From Actinomycetes bacterium (GTDB taxonomy: Bacteria; Actinomycetota; Acidimicrobiia; Acidimicrobiales; RAAP-2): a DNA stretch of 18,265 bases. The stretch spans positions 1 to 18,265 of the forward strand of contig JAJYWG010000520.1 of assembly GCA_021791615.1 (NCBI GenBank), given 5' to 3'. Of this stretch, positions 6,673-13,237 are shown piece after piece (the stretch's first letter is position 1; the number at the start of each line of letters is the position of its first letter). The notes under the pieces are model-generated. The model was not told the DNA's origin. It saw only the letters and a list, made by a program, of their open reading frames with translations, and did no database searches. The translations under genes were made by a program, and so were the position numbers.

Positions 6673-7653
6673 GTGGATGAGCTTGACCCCCAGACGCGCA
6701 CCGTGATCATGGCGATGCGGGGTCTCTGGCCGGACCTCGGCGGTGGGGTCACCGACGTGGGCGATGCTCGCCGGGCGGTCGAGGCGCTCCCGGACCTGGG
6801 CGCACCGCCCGAGGTCGGGCGGGTGGAGACACGCCTCATCGAAGACGGCGACGGCGGGCCGATGCGGGTGAGGATCGTGTGGCCTCTCGGGGTCCAGGCC
6901 GACGCCCGGGCGTCCGTCCGCCACGAGCCGAATTTGCCGGTCGTCGTGTACTTCCACGGCGGAGGATGGGTGTTGGGTGGCCTGGAGACCCATGACCATC
7001 TTGTGAGGGAGCTGTCCAACGCGGTCGGTGCTGTCGTGGTGTCGGTGGACTACCGGCTTGCGCCCGAGCATCCCTTTCCAGCCGCCGTGCACGATGCCTG
7101 GGCGGCGACGTGCTACGTCGCCCAACATGCGGCCGAGCTCGGTGCCGATCCGGGCCGCGTGGCTGTCGCTGGTGACAGTGCCGGGGGCAACCTGGCCGCC
7201 GTCACCGCGCTGCGGGCTCGCGAGGAGCGTGGACCAGATCTTGCCTATCAGCTCCTCATCTGCCCGGTGACTGACTGCGACTTGGAGCGGCCCTCCTATC
7301 GAGAGCCAGACGAGTGCTTCTTCCTCACGCGGACCCACATGCAGTGGTACTGGGACCTCTACGTCGCGGACCCGGCCCGGCGCACCGATCCCTGGTGCGC
7401 TCCCTTGCGTGCCGAGGACCTGTCGGGACTGCCGCCGGCATACGTCGGCACCGCCGAGCTCGATCCGCTTCGCGACGAGGGCCGGGAGTACGCCGAGCGG
7501 ATGGCGGCATCCGGGGGGGACGTGGAGCACCGCTGCTTTGCCGGTCTGGCTCACGGGTTCTCGAACGTCTCCGAGCTGCTTCCGCCGGCCGCGGCGGCTA
7601 ACGCCGCCATGTTCGCCGCGGCGAGGAACGCGCTCGAGCGCGCCGGGTCATAG
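6673..7653 (+). CDS. Alpha/beta hydrolase, hormone-sensitive-lipase family (esterase/lipase)
   Basis: A 326-residue serine hydrolase. The oxyanion-hole motif HGGGW is at 95-99, the nucleophile motif GDSAGG at 167-172 (Ser169), the acid Asp264 in AELDPLRDEG and the base His294 in AHGF, a full catalytic triad of the HSL (family IV) type. Such enzymes cleave esters of short to medium acyl chains; the natural substrate is unknown. The motif DYRLAPEHPFPA is typical of the family. The GTG at 6673 is chosen because TAGCGT (6659-6664) lies 8 nt upstream and the protein then starts at DELDPQTRTV, like relatives; ATG 6601 would add 24 residues of unlike composition and also has no ribosome site. It lies 116 bp after the permease on the same strand. 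A role in lipid breakdown near the sterol-type operon is conceivable but unproven. Confidence 0.88.
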   Translation: MDELDPQTRTVIMAMRGLWPDLGGGVTDVGDARRAVEALPDLGAPPEVGRVETRLIEDGDGGPMRVRIVWPLGVQADARASVRHEPNLPVVVYFHGGGWVLGGLETHDHLVRELSNAVGAVVVSVDYRLAPEHPFPAAVHDAWAATCYVAQHAAELGADPGRVAVAGDSAGGNLAAVTALRAREERGPDLAYQLLICPVTDCDLERPSYREPDECFFLTRTHMQWYWDLYVADPARRTDPWCAPLRAEDLSGLPPAYVGTAELDPLRDEGREYAERMAASGGDVEHRCFAGLAHGFSNVSELLPPAAAANAAMFAAARNALERAGS

Positions 7654-7809
7654 CCGAAGACAGTCGAGATCCTGCTTTTCCTCACGACCGACGCAAGGAC
7701 CCCGTGTTCGCAGTTGTGTGAGGCCCGCGGATAGGTCTCCGGCAAGTCGACCCTGCCAATCTCTCTCGCGCCGGGCAGTTGCCCGTGACGACGAGCGAGA
7801 GGAGCAGTG
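7654..7809 (+). promoter_or_regulatory. Leader region of the ssb pair
   Basis: A 156-bp gap between the esterase and ssb. It should hold the ssb promoter, but I see no convincing -35/-10 pair. The only clear element is the strong Shine-Dalgarno GAGAGGAG at 7797-7804, 5 nt before ATG 7810. Confidence 0.3.
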
Positions 7810-8265
7810 ATGAGCAACACCACGACGGTCACCGGGAACCTCACCAGAGAACCCGAGATCCGGTACACCCGAGAGGGGCATGCGTCGACCGTCCTCGGCG
7901 TGGCGGTGAACAGGAGATGGCAGGACCGTGAGACCAAGGAATGGGAGGAGAGCACCTCGTTCTTCGACGTCGTCTGCTGGCGTGAGCTGGCCGAGAACGC
8001 GGCGCTGAGCTTGGCCAAGGGCATGAGGGTCATGGTGACCGGGCGCCTGGAGCAGCGCACCTGGGAGACCGAAGAGGGTGAGCGCCGCTCGAAAGTGGAG
8101 ATCGTCGCCGAGGAGATCGGGCCCAGCCTGCGGTTCGCTACCGCCGAGGTGCAGCGCACCGAGCGCCGGGCGGCCTCCGACGGGAGCGGAGTGGATGCGG
8201 CTGGCACGCCGGGCCCGGCCCGGGTGGATGAGGAGAGCAGCGACGGGGTCGCGGTCGAGGCATGA
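7810..8265 (+). CDS. ssb: Single-stranded DNA-binding protein, likely a secondary SSB
   Basis: A 151-residue protein with one OB-fold over residues 1-110: NTTTVTGNLTREPEIRYT, VLGVAVNRRW, TSFFDVVCWRELAENA and KGMRVMVTGRLEQRTWETEEGERRSKVEIVAEEIG are all standard SSB strings. It should coat single-stranded DNA as a tetramer during replication, repair or uptake. The tail (about 112-151) is acidic and low-complexity but ends in ESSDGVAVEA, lacking the DDDIPF-like tip through which the main SSB recruits partner proteins. It is also not flanked by rpsF/rpsR, the usual home of the main actinobacterial ssb. Both points suggest a paralogue, like Streptomyces SsbB. GAGAGGAG at 7797-7804 is a good ribosome site for ATG 7810. 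The stop overlaps the next ATG by 4 nt. Confidence 0.93.
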   Translation: MSNTTTVTGNLTREPEIRYTREGHASTVLGVAVNRRWQDRETKEWEESTSFFDVVCWRELAENAALSLAKGMRVMVTGRLEQRTWETEEGERRSKVEIVAEEIGPSLRFATAEVQRTERRAASDGSGVDAAGTPGPARVDEESSDGVAVEA

Positions 8266-8504
8266 GCGCGGCAACGCAGGCGCCACTTGACGCGCCAGCG
8301 CCACCGAACGCGCCAGTGTCACAACACGCACCGGCGCCGCCCGTCCGGTTTTCGCCGCGAGTGTCCTACGACAAAGCGGAGGTGTTCGAGATCTGCGCCG
8401 CTTTGGCCCTGGCGGAGAGGCTGTTGGCCCGACTCGGCCGCAGCGTCGATGCCGACCGCATGGCCGAGGTCTTCGAGGTGGCAGAGCGGGCGCTCACCCG
8501 CTGA
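8262..8504 (+). CDS. Small protein of unknown function coupled to ssb
   Basis: An 80-residue protein that I do not recognise. Residues 1-33 are rich in Ala and Pro (APAPPNAPVS, APAPPVRF) and probably disordered. Residues 34-79 look like two helices: SYDKAEVFEICAALALAERLLARLG and DADRMAEVFEVAERALTR, charged and Ala/Leu-rich, suited to protein contacts. There is no signal peptide, Cys pair or catalytic motif. Its ATG overlaps the ssb stop (ATGA), so it is made together with the SSB and might act with it; this is inference from position. Its last 11 bases overlap the end of msrB, which converges on it. The Pro-rich 5' part has repeated GCGCCAG/GCACCGG strings. The second half reads like a genuine protein. 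Confidence 0.65.
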   Translation: MSAATQAPLDAPAPPNAPVSQHAPAPPVRFSPRVSYDKAEVFEICAALALAERLLARLGRSVDADRMAEVFEVAERALTR

Positions 8505-8979
8505 GAGCGTCTCCCGCCGAGCCCGCCGAGCCCGCCGAGCCCTCTGAGCCCTCTGAGCCCTCTCCGGGCGGCCCCGCCGAGCCCTCGCCGGCATCGAACT
8601 CCATTGCGAGTGAGTTCACGCAGTAGCGCTGGCCGGTCTCGGTCGGGCCGTCGGGGAAGACGTGGCCGAGGTGGCCGCCGCAGCGGGCACATCTGATCTC
8701 CACGCGCGTCATGAAGTGGCTGCGGTCGGTCGATTCCACGATCGCGTCCGAGTGCAGCGCCCGGTCGAAGCTCGGCCAGCCGGAGCCTGAGTCGAACTTG
8801 GCCCGGCTCGAGAACAGCTCGGCGCCGCACCCGGCGCACCGGAAGACGCCGTCGGCGTCCACGTGGAGGAGGTCGCCCGTCCACGGCGGCTCGGTCGCGC
8901 TCTCACGCAGGACTCGGTAGCGGTCGGCTGTCAGGCGCCGGCGCCACTCGTCGTCGGTCGTGGGCATCTCCGGGGCCAT
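8494..8979 (-). CDS. msrB: Peptide-methionine (R)-S-oxide reductase MsrB
   Basis: MsrB reduces the R epimer of methionine sulfoxide in proteins, repairing oxidative damage in the cytoplasm with thioredoxin as usual reductant. The 161-residue protein has the zinc-binding pairs CAGC (48-51) and CARC (97-100), the substrate-pocket motif SGSGWPSF (64-71), GHLGHVFPDGP (102-112) and the catalytic Cys120 in RYCVNSLAMEF. The domain ends near residue 128; a tail of about 33 residues made of GSE/GSA triplets follows, encoded by a 9-bp tandem repeat. ATG 8979 is preceded by AGGAG with a 7-nt spacer, which fixes the start although the frame stays open further upstream through the 7-bp repeat. It converges on the small ssb-linked gene with an 11-bp overlap. 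Confidence 0.95.
   Translation of the reverse strand: MAPEMPTTDDEWRRRLTADRYRVLRESATEPPWTGDLLHVDADGVFRCAGCGAELFSSRAKFDSGSGWPSFDRALHSDAIVESTDRSHFMTRVEIRCARCGGHLGHVFPDGPTETGQRYCVNSLAMEFDAGEGSAGPPGEGSEGSEGSAGSAGSAGDALSG
8513..8566. repeat. 9-bp tandem repeat in the 3' end of msrB
   Basis: Three copies of CCCGCCGAG (8513-8539) are followed by two of CCCTCTGAG (8540-8557) and a decayed CCCTCTCCG (8558-8566). On the minus strand each unit adds three residues (GSA or GSE) to the MsrB tail, so copy-number change would keep the frame. Confidence 0.9.
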
Positions 8980-9005
8980 TCTCGATCTCCTCTTCTCCCC
9001 GCTGG

Positions 9006-9019
9006 ATCGCTCGAGCGAT
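9006..9019. promoter_or_regulatory. Perfect 14-bp palindrome in the msrB upstream region
   Basis: ATCGCTCGAGCGAT is a perfect palindrome 27 bp upstream of the msrB ATG. It could be a repressor operator for msrB or for the divergent catabolic operon starting at 9274, or chance. It does not match the KstR2 operator pattern as I recall it (CAAG..CTTG core). Confidence 0.3.
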
Positions 9020-9043
9020 TCGCGACCAGCCTGCTCCCGCCGG

Positions 9044-9106
9044 GTGCTGAGTGCCCAGTGCCCAGTGCCCAGTGCCAAGTACCAAGTACCAAGTGCCAAG
9101 TGCCGA
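9044..9106. repeat. 7-bp tandem repeat, nine units, between msrB and the acyl-CoA dehydrogenase gene
   Basis: Nine direct heptamers run without a break: GTGCTGA, GTGCCCA three times, GTGCCAA, GTACCAA twice, GTGCCAA and GTGCCGA. The variation is ordered in blocks, which suggests growth by slippage. It resembles in kind the short tandemly repeated heptamers (STRR) of cyanobacteria, but the unit differs. It sits in the 294-bp divergent gap 8980-9273, which otherwise holds the msrB ribosome site, the palindrome at 9006-9019, a small inverted repeat CTGAC/GTCAG at 9150-9164 and no gene I can support. Confidence 0.9.
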
Positions 9107-9273
9107 GCGGCGGGTGTGCACAGCACTCCACGGGGCACCTCTCCAATGCCTGACACACCGTCAGAAACGAGGCGGGCGTGTTCGGTATCCTACCGGGCGG
9201 TGCCCCGTTCCCGTCCCGCCTCGCATCCTGGGCCGGCTCGCTCCCGGCGCGCTCTCGGCCGAGAGGCAAGGCG

Positions 9274-10671
9274 ATGGACCTGATCGACCGGCCCGAGGAC
9301 GCGGCGTTCCGCCAGGAGGTCCGGAGCTGGCTCGAGCAGCACGTCGTGGGGGAGTACGCAGCCCTGGGAGGGCGTGGGGGATCAGGGGACGAGACGTACG
9401 GTTTCGAGGTCCGCAGGCGCTGGGAGCTCGAGCTCGCCAAAGGCAACTGGACCTGCATCGGGTGGCCACCGGAGCACGGAGGCCGGGGGGCCACCATCGC
9501 CCAGCAGGTGATCTGGAGCGAAGAGTACGTCCGGGCCGGAGCGCCGGGACGGGTCAGCATCCTGGGCGAGGGGCTGCTCGGGCCGACGCTGATCCATTTC
9601 GGCACCCCCGAGCAGCAGGCCAGGTACCTGCCGCCCATCCGCCAGGGAACCGAGCTGTGGTGCCAGGGGTACTCCGAGCCCGACGCCGGCAGCGACCTGG
9701 CCAATGTGAGCACTCGGGCGGTCCTCGACGGGGACCAGTGGATCGTGACCGGCCAGAAGGTCTGGACGTCGCTCGCGCACCAGGCCGACTGGTGCTTCGT
9801 GGTCTGCCGCACCGACCCCGGCTCTGCCCGCCATCGCGGGCTGTCGTACCTGCTCGTGCCCATGGACCAGCCCGGGGTGGAGGTCCGGCCGATCCGCCAG
9901 CTCACCGGCACCTCGGAGTTCAACGAGGTGTTCTTCGACGGGGCGCGAACCTCCCGGGACAACGTGGTGGGCGCCGTCGGAGACGGCTGGCGGGTGGCCC
10001 TGGCGACTCTGGCATTCGAGCGGGGAGTCGCGCTCCTCGGCCATCAGCTCGGCTTCCGCCGCGAGCTGGAACGACTGGTGCAGGCGACCCAAGAGCGAGC
10101 AGCCCAGCGCACGGGTCGGCCCGGCGACGGCTCGGGGCGCTCCACCGGCGACGGCGGGCGTGTGGACCCCGTGCTCCGCCAGCGCCTGGCCCAGGCCTAC
10201 GGCGAGCTGTGCATCATGCGCTGGAACACGCTGCGGAGCCTGTCGGGGATCGACGGCCCGGTGGCCCCGCCCGAAGCGTCCATCGCCAAGCTGTTCTGGG
10301 GAGGGTGGCATCGCCGGCTCGGCGAGCTGGCGATGGATGCCGGCGGTGCCTCGTCCATGGTGGTGGAGGAGGCTCCCTACGGGCTCGGCGACTTCCAGCG
10401 GACGTTCCTGTTCTCCAGGGCCGAGACCATCTACGGGGGTTCGGACCAGATCCAGAAGAACATCATCGGTGAGCGGGTCCTCGGCCTGCCACCCGAGCCC
10501 CGTCCCGAGCCCCGTCCCGAGCGGCACCTGGACCAGCACCCAGACCCCCGTCCCGAGCGGCACCTGGACCAGCACCCAGACCCCCGTCCCGAGCGGCACC
10601 GAGACCAGCACCCAGACCCCCGCCCAGACCCCCGCCCAGACCCCCGTCCCGACCACGAAGGAGCACGATGA
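9274..10671 (+). CDS. fadE30: Acyl-CoA dehydrogenase, FadE30-like (probable sterol C/D-ring catabolism)
   Basis: A flavoenzyme that would introduce an alpha,beta double bond into an acyl-CoA. Residues 1-405 cover a full dehydrogenase: N-terminal helices, CIGWPPEHGGRGA (61-73), ELWCQGYSEPDAGSDLANV (127-145, FAD/substrate loop), VTGQKVWTSLAH (158-169) and the C-terminal ETIYGGSDQIQKNIIGERVLGLP (384-406). Gly388 occupies the place of the MCAD catalytic Glu (YEGT); Glu249 in AFERG is a likely alternative base. An insert rich in Gly/Ser/Arg lies at about 278-296. Overall strings closely resemble FadE30 of mycobacteria, which acts on a CoA thioester made from HIP; this is recalled similarity, supported by the neighbours. 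A repeat-encoded tail of about 58 residues (PRPERHLDQHPD units) ends the protein. GAGAGG 7 nt before ATG 9274 sets the start. The stop overlaps the next ATG. Confidence 0.85.
   Translation: MDLIDRPEDAAFRQEVRSWLEQHVVGEYAALGGRGGSGDETYGFEVRRRWELELAKGNWTCIGWPPEHGGRGATIAQQVIWSEEYVRAGAPGRVSILGEGLLGPTLIHFGTPEQQARYLPPIRQGTELWCQGYSEPDAGSDLANVSTRAVLDGDQWIVTGQKVWTSLAHQADWCFVVCRTDPGSARHRGLSYLLVPMDQPGVEVRPIRQLTGTSEFNEVFFDGARTSRDNVVGAVGDGWRVALATLAFERGVALLGHQLGFRRELERLVQATQERAAQRTGRPGDGSGRSTGDGGRVDPVLRQRLAQAYGELCIMRWNTLRSLSGIDGPVAPPEASIAKLFWGGWHRRLGELAMDAGGASSMVVEEAPYGLGDFQRTFLFSRAETIYGGSDQIQKNIIGERVLGLPPEPRPEPRPERHLDQHPDPRPERHLDQHPDPRPERHRDQHPDPRPDPRPDPRPDHEGAR
10498..10653. repeat. 36-bp and 12-bp tandem repeat in the 3' end of the acyl-CoA dehydrogenase gene
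   Basis: Three near-identical 36-bp units (10510-10545, 10546-10581, 10582-10617) encode PRPERHLDQHPD; unit 3 differs at CTG to GAG. Two 12-bp units CCCCGCCCAGAC (10618-10641) and a decayed one (10642-10653) follow, and shortened versions precede (from about 10498). All units are multiples of three and keep the frame. Confidence 0.92.
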
Positions 10672-11471
10672 GCCTCACCCAGCCCCATCCCCCCACCCCG
10701 GTCCCGCCGCCTCCCGCCGGGCACGGGCTCCTGGCCGACCGGGTGGTCGTCGTGACGGCGGCGGCCGGCACCGGCATCGGGTTCGCCACGGCGAAGCGGT
10801 GCGTCGAGGAGGGGGCGACGGTGGTGGTCTCCGACGCCCACGAGCGCCGGCTGGCCGAGGCGGCGGCCGAGCTGTCGGCCCTGGCGGGCACCGAGGTCCT
10901 CGGCGTCCCGTGCGACGTGACCTCCGAAGCCGACGTCCAGCGCCTCTACCGGACGGCCGTCGAGCGCCACGGGAAGTTCGACGTGGCGGTCCACAACGCC
11001 GGCCTCGGGGGGACCGTGCCGCTGCTGGAGATGACCGACGACCAGTGGCACCGGGTCCTCGACGTCACGTTGACCGGGACGTTCCGCTGCACCCGGGCGG
11101 CGCTCGGTCACCTCGTGCCCCGCGGTGCGGGGGTGATCGTGAACAACGCCTCGGTGCTGGCCTGGCGCGGCCAACCGGGCCAGGCCCACTACTCAGCGGC
11201 AAAAGCCGGGGTGATGGCCCTCACCCGCTGCGCGGCAGCAGAGGCTGCACCCGCAGGCGTGCGGGTCAACGCGGTGTCGCCGAGCTTGGCCGAGCACCCG
11301 TTCTTGAACCGGGCGATCCCCGACGAGGACCTGGCCGTCCTGCGCGGACGCGAGCTGTTCGGGCGCGGTGCCGAGACCTGGGAGGTGGCCAACGTGATCG
11401 TGTTCCTGGCGAGCGACTACTCGTCCTACATGAGCGGCGAGGTCGTCTCGGTGTCGAGCCAGCACCCGTGA
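10668..11471 (+). CDS. ipdF: Short-chain dehydrogenase/reductase, IpdF-like
   Basis: A 267-residue SDR oxidoreductase. The nucleotide-binding motif TAAAGTGIG is at 30-38, Asp56 after the second strand favours NAD(H), NAG is at 110-112, and the catalytic residues are Ser162 (NNASVL) and YSAAK (Tyr175, Lys179). The sequence DRVVVVTAAAGTGIGFATAKR and the ending SDYSSYMSGEVVSVSSQHP match what I recall of mycobacterial IpdF (Rv3559c), which handles the C5 keto/hydroxy group of the HIP intermediates of sterol C/D-ring breakdown. Residues 1-20 are Pro-rich. AAGGAG at 10658-10663 precedes the ATG, which overlaps the dehydrogenase stop by 4 nt; its own stop overlaps the next GTG. Being placed between FadE30-like and FadD3-like genes supports the assignment over a generic FabG. 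Confidence 0.85.
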   Translation: MSLTQPHPPTPVPPPPAGHGLLADRVVVVTAAAGTGIGFATAKRCVEEGATVVVSDAHERRLAEAAAELSALAGTEVLGVPCDVTSEADVQRLYRTAVERHGKFDVAVHNAGLGGTVPLLEMTDDQWHRVLDVTLTGTFRCTRAALGHLVPRGAGVIVNNASVLAWRGQPGQAHYSAAKAGVMALTRCAAAEAAPAGVRVNAVSPSLAEHPFLNRAIPDEDLAVLRGRELFGRGAETWEVANVIVFLASDYSSYMSGEVVSVSSQHP

Positions 11472-13237
11472 AGGCCGGACCGCCGGCGGGCGGGCATGAG
11501 GGCGGGGCCGCGGGCGGGACCGAGGTCGACACCGTCGACGACGAGGACCCGAGGGCGGACCTGCGCTGGGGGACCGTCCCCCGCCTGCTGGGCGACGTGG
11601 CGGAGCGCATCCCCGAGGCCGACGCGCTCGTCGATCCGGCAGCCGGCATCCGATGGTCATTCGCCGAGCTGGCCACCCGCGCCGAGCAGCTCACGCGGGC
11701 GCTCATGGGGAGGGGGGTGGCCCGCGGCGACCGGGTCGCCATCTGGGCGCCGAACAGCGCCTCGTGGGCCGTGGCCGCACTCGGGACCCTCGGGGCCGGG
11801 GCGGTGCTCGTTCCCCTGAACACCCGGTTCAAAGGTGCCGAGGCCGCGTACATCCTGCGAACGGCCGGTGTGCGGACGCTGTGCACCGTGCGGGGCTTCC
11901 TCGGCATCGACTACCCGGCGCTCCTCGCCCCGGAAGACCTGGGGAGCGAGCTGCGTGAGGTGGTGGTCCTGGAGGGGGAGGCCGCCTCGGCGGACGCCGG
12001 GCTCGGTGCGGCGGGGATCGACCTGCTCCGCCTGGACGACTACCTCGCCGCCGGTGCCGGTGTGACCGCAGAGGAGGCGGCCGCGCGCGCGGCGTCGGTC
12101 GGTCCCGGCGACCTCTCGGACCTCATCTTCACCTCGGGCACGACCGGTCGACCCAAGGGTGCCATGAGCACCCATGCCCAGACGCTGCGGACGTTCGGAA
12201 CCTGGGCATCCATCGTCGGACTGCGCCAGGGAGATCGCTACCTGGTGGTGAACCCGTTCTTCCACACCTTCGGGTACAAAGCCGGCCTCCTCGCCTCCCT
12301 CATCACCGGCGCCACGGTCCATCCAGAGGCGGTGTTTGATCCCCGCCGGGTCCTCGATCGCATCGAGGCGGAGCGCATCAGCGTGCTGCCCGGCCCCCCC
12401 TCGCTCTACCAGTCGCTGCTGGCCGCTCCCGATCGGGCCGGCCGCGACCTCTCCTCCCTGCGGCTCGGGGTGACCGGCGCGTCGGTCGTGCCGGTCGAGC
12501 TCGTGCGGGCGATGGCAGCCGACCTCGGCTTCGAGACCGTGCTCACCGCCTACGGCCTCACCGAGTCCTGCGGCACGGTCACGATGTGCCGCAGGAGCGA
12601 TCCGCCAGAGGTGGTGGCCGGGACTTCGGGCCGTGCCATCCCGGGCCTCGAGGTCCGGATCGTCGGCATCGATCCCGACGCGTCCGCGGCACCGCCGGGC
12701 GAGCCGCTCCCTGCCGGGCAGGCCGGGGAGATCGTGGTGCGCGGCTACACCGTGACGCCGGGCTACTGGGACGACCCGGGTGCCACCGCCGAGGCCATCG
12801 ACGCCGCGGGCTGGCTGCACACCGGCGACATCGGCGTGATGGACCGCGAGGGGAACGTCGCGGTCACCGACCGGCTGAAGGACATGTACGTGGTCGGGGG
12901 GTTCAACGCCTACCCGGCCGAGGTGGAGGCCGCCCTGCGCCGCTGCCCGGGCGTGACCGGGGTGGCGGTGGTCGGGGTCCCCGACGGGCGTCTCGGGGAG
13001 GTGGGGTGCGCCGTCCTGGTGGGCCCCCCCGAAGGTGAGGCGCCGCAGTCCTTCGCCCTCCGCGTGCTCGACTGGGCCGCAGGGGAGATGGCGAACTACA
13101 AGGCGCCGCGTACGGCCCTCGTGGTGGCCGAGCTGCCGATGAACGCCTCGGGCAAGGTGCTGAAGCGAGAGCTACGAGCGCTCGCCGCCTCGCCGGCGCC
13201 TGGGACCGAGGTCTACGAGAGGAGAGAAAGCCGATGA
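11468..13237 (+). CDS. fadD3: Acyl-CoA synthetase, FadD3-like (probable HIP-CoA synthetase)
   Basis: An ATP-dependent acid-CoA ligase of the ANL superfamily, 589 residues. Motifs: P-loop TSGTTGRPKG (222-231), NPFFHTFGYKAG (262-273), VLPGPPSLYQS (306-316), YGLTE (362-366), the hinge region HTGDIG...DRLKDM (451-473) and the catalytic Lys563 in NASGKVLK. PLNTRFKGAEAAYILR and the NPFFHTFGYKAGLL string are characteristic of FadD3, which attaches CoA to HIP, the two-ring remnant of sterols; the exact substrate is inferred. An N-terminal stretch of about 34 residues, Gly/Ala-rich then acidic, precedes the normal start of the family; a later start is possible but GTG 11468 overlaps the ipdF stop (GTGA). 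The stop overlaps the alcohol dehydrogenase ATG (ATGA). Confidence 0.88.
   Translation: MKAGPPAGGHEGGAAGGTEVDTVDDEDPRADLRWGTVPRLLGDVAERIPEADALVDPAAGIRWSFAELATRAEQLTRALMGRGVARGDRVAIWAPNSASWAVAALGTLGAGAVLVPLNTRFKGAEAAYILRTAGVRTLCTVRGFLGIDYPALLAPEDLGSELREVVVLEGEAASADAGLGAAGIDLLRLDDYLAAGAGVTAEEAAARAASVGPGDLSDLIFTSGTTGRPKGAMSTHAQTLRTFGTWASIVGLRQGDRYLVVNPFFHTFGYKAGLLASLITGATVHPEAVFDPRRVLDRIEAERISVLPGPPSLYQSLLAAPDRAGRDLSSLRLGVTGASVVPVELVRAMAADLGFETVLTAYGLTESCGTVTMCRRSDPPEVVAGTSGRAIPGLEVRIVGIDPDASAAPPGEPLPAGQAGEIVVRGYTVTPGYWDDPGATAEAIDAAGWLHTGDIGVMDREGNVAVTDRLKDMYVVGGFNAYPAEVEAALRRCPGVTGVAVVGVPDGRLGEVGCAVLVGPPEGEAPQSFALRVLDWAAGEMANYKAPRTALVVAELPMNASGKVLKRELRALAASPAPGTEVYERRESR

Noticed and set aside
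9044..9106. CRISPR or integration-site reading of the heptamer array
   Set aside because: The units are 7 bp and contiguous; no spacer or integrase gene is seen. It is a simple tandem repeat.
9110..9273. KstR2 operator upstream of the HIP-type operon
   Set aside because: No inverted CAAG/CTTG core was found by eye; only a short CTGAC/GTCAG repeat at 9150-9164 is present.
10510..10617. Three 36-bp repeats resembling CRISPR repeat length
   Set aside because: The units are directly adjacent with no spacers, lie in frame inside a coding region, and no cas genes are present.
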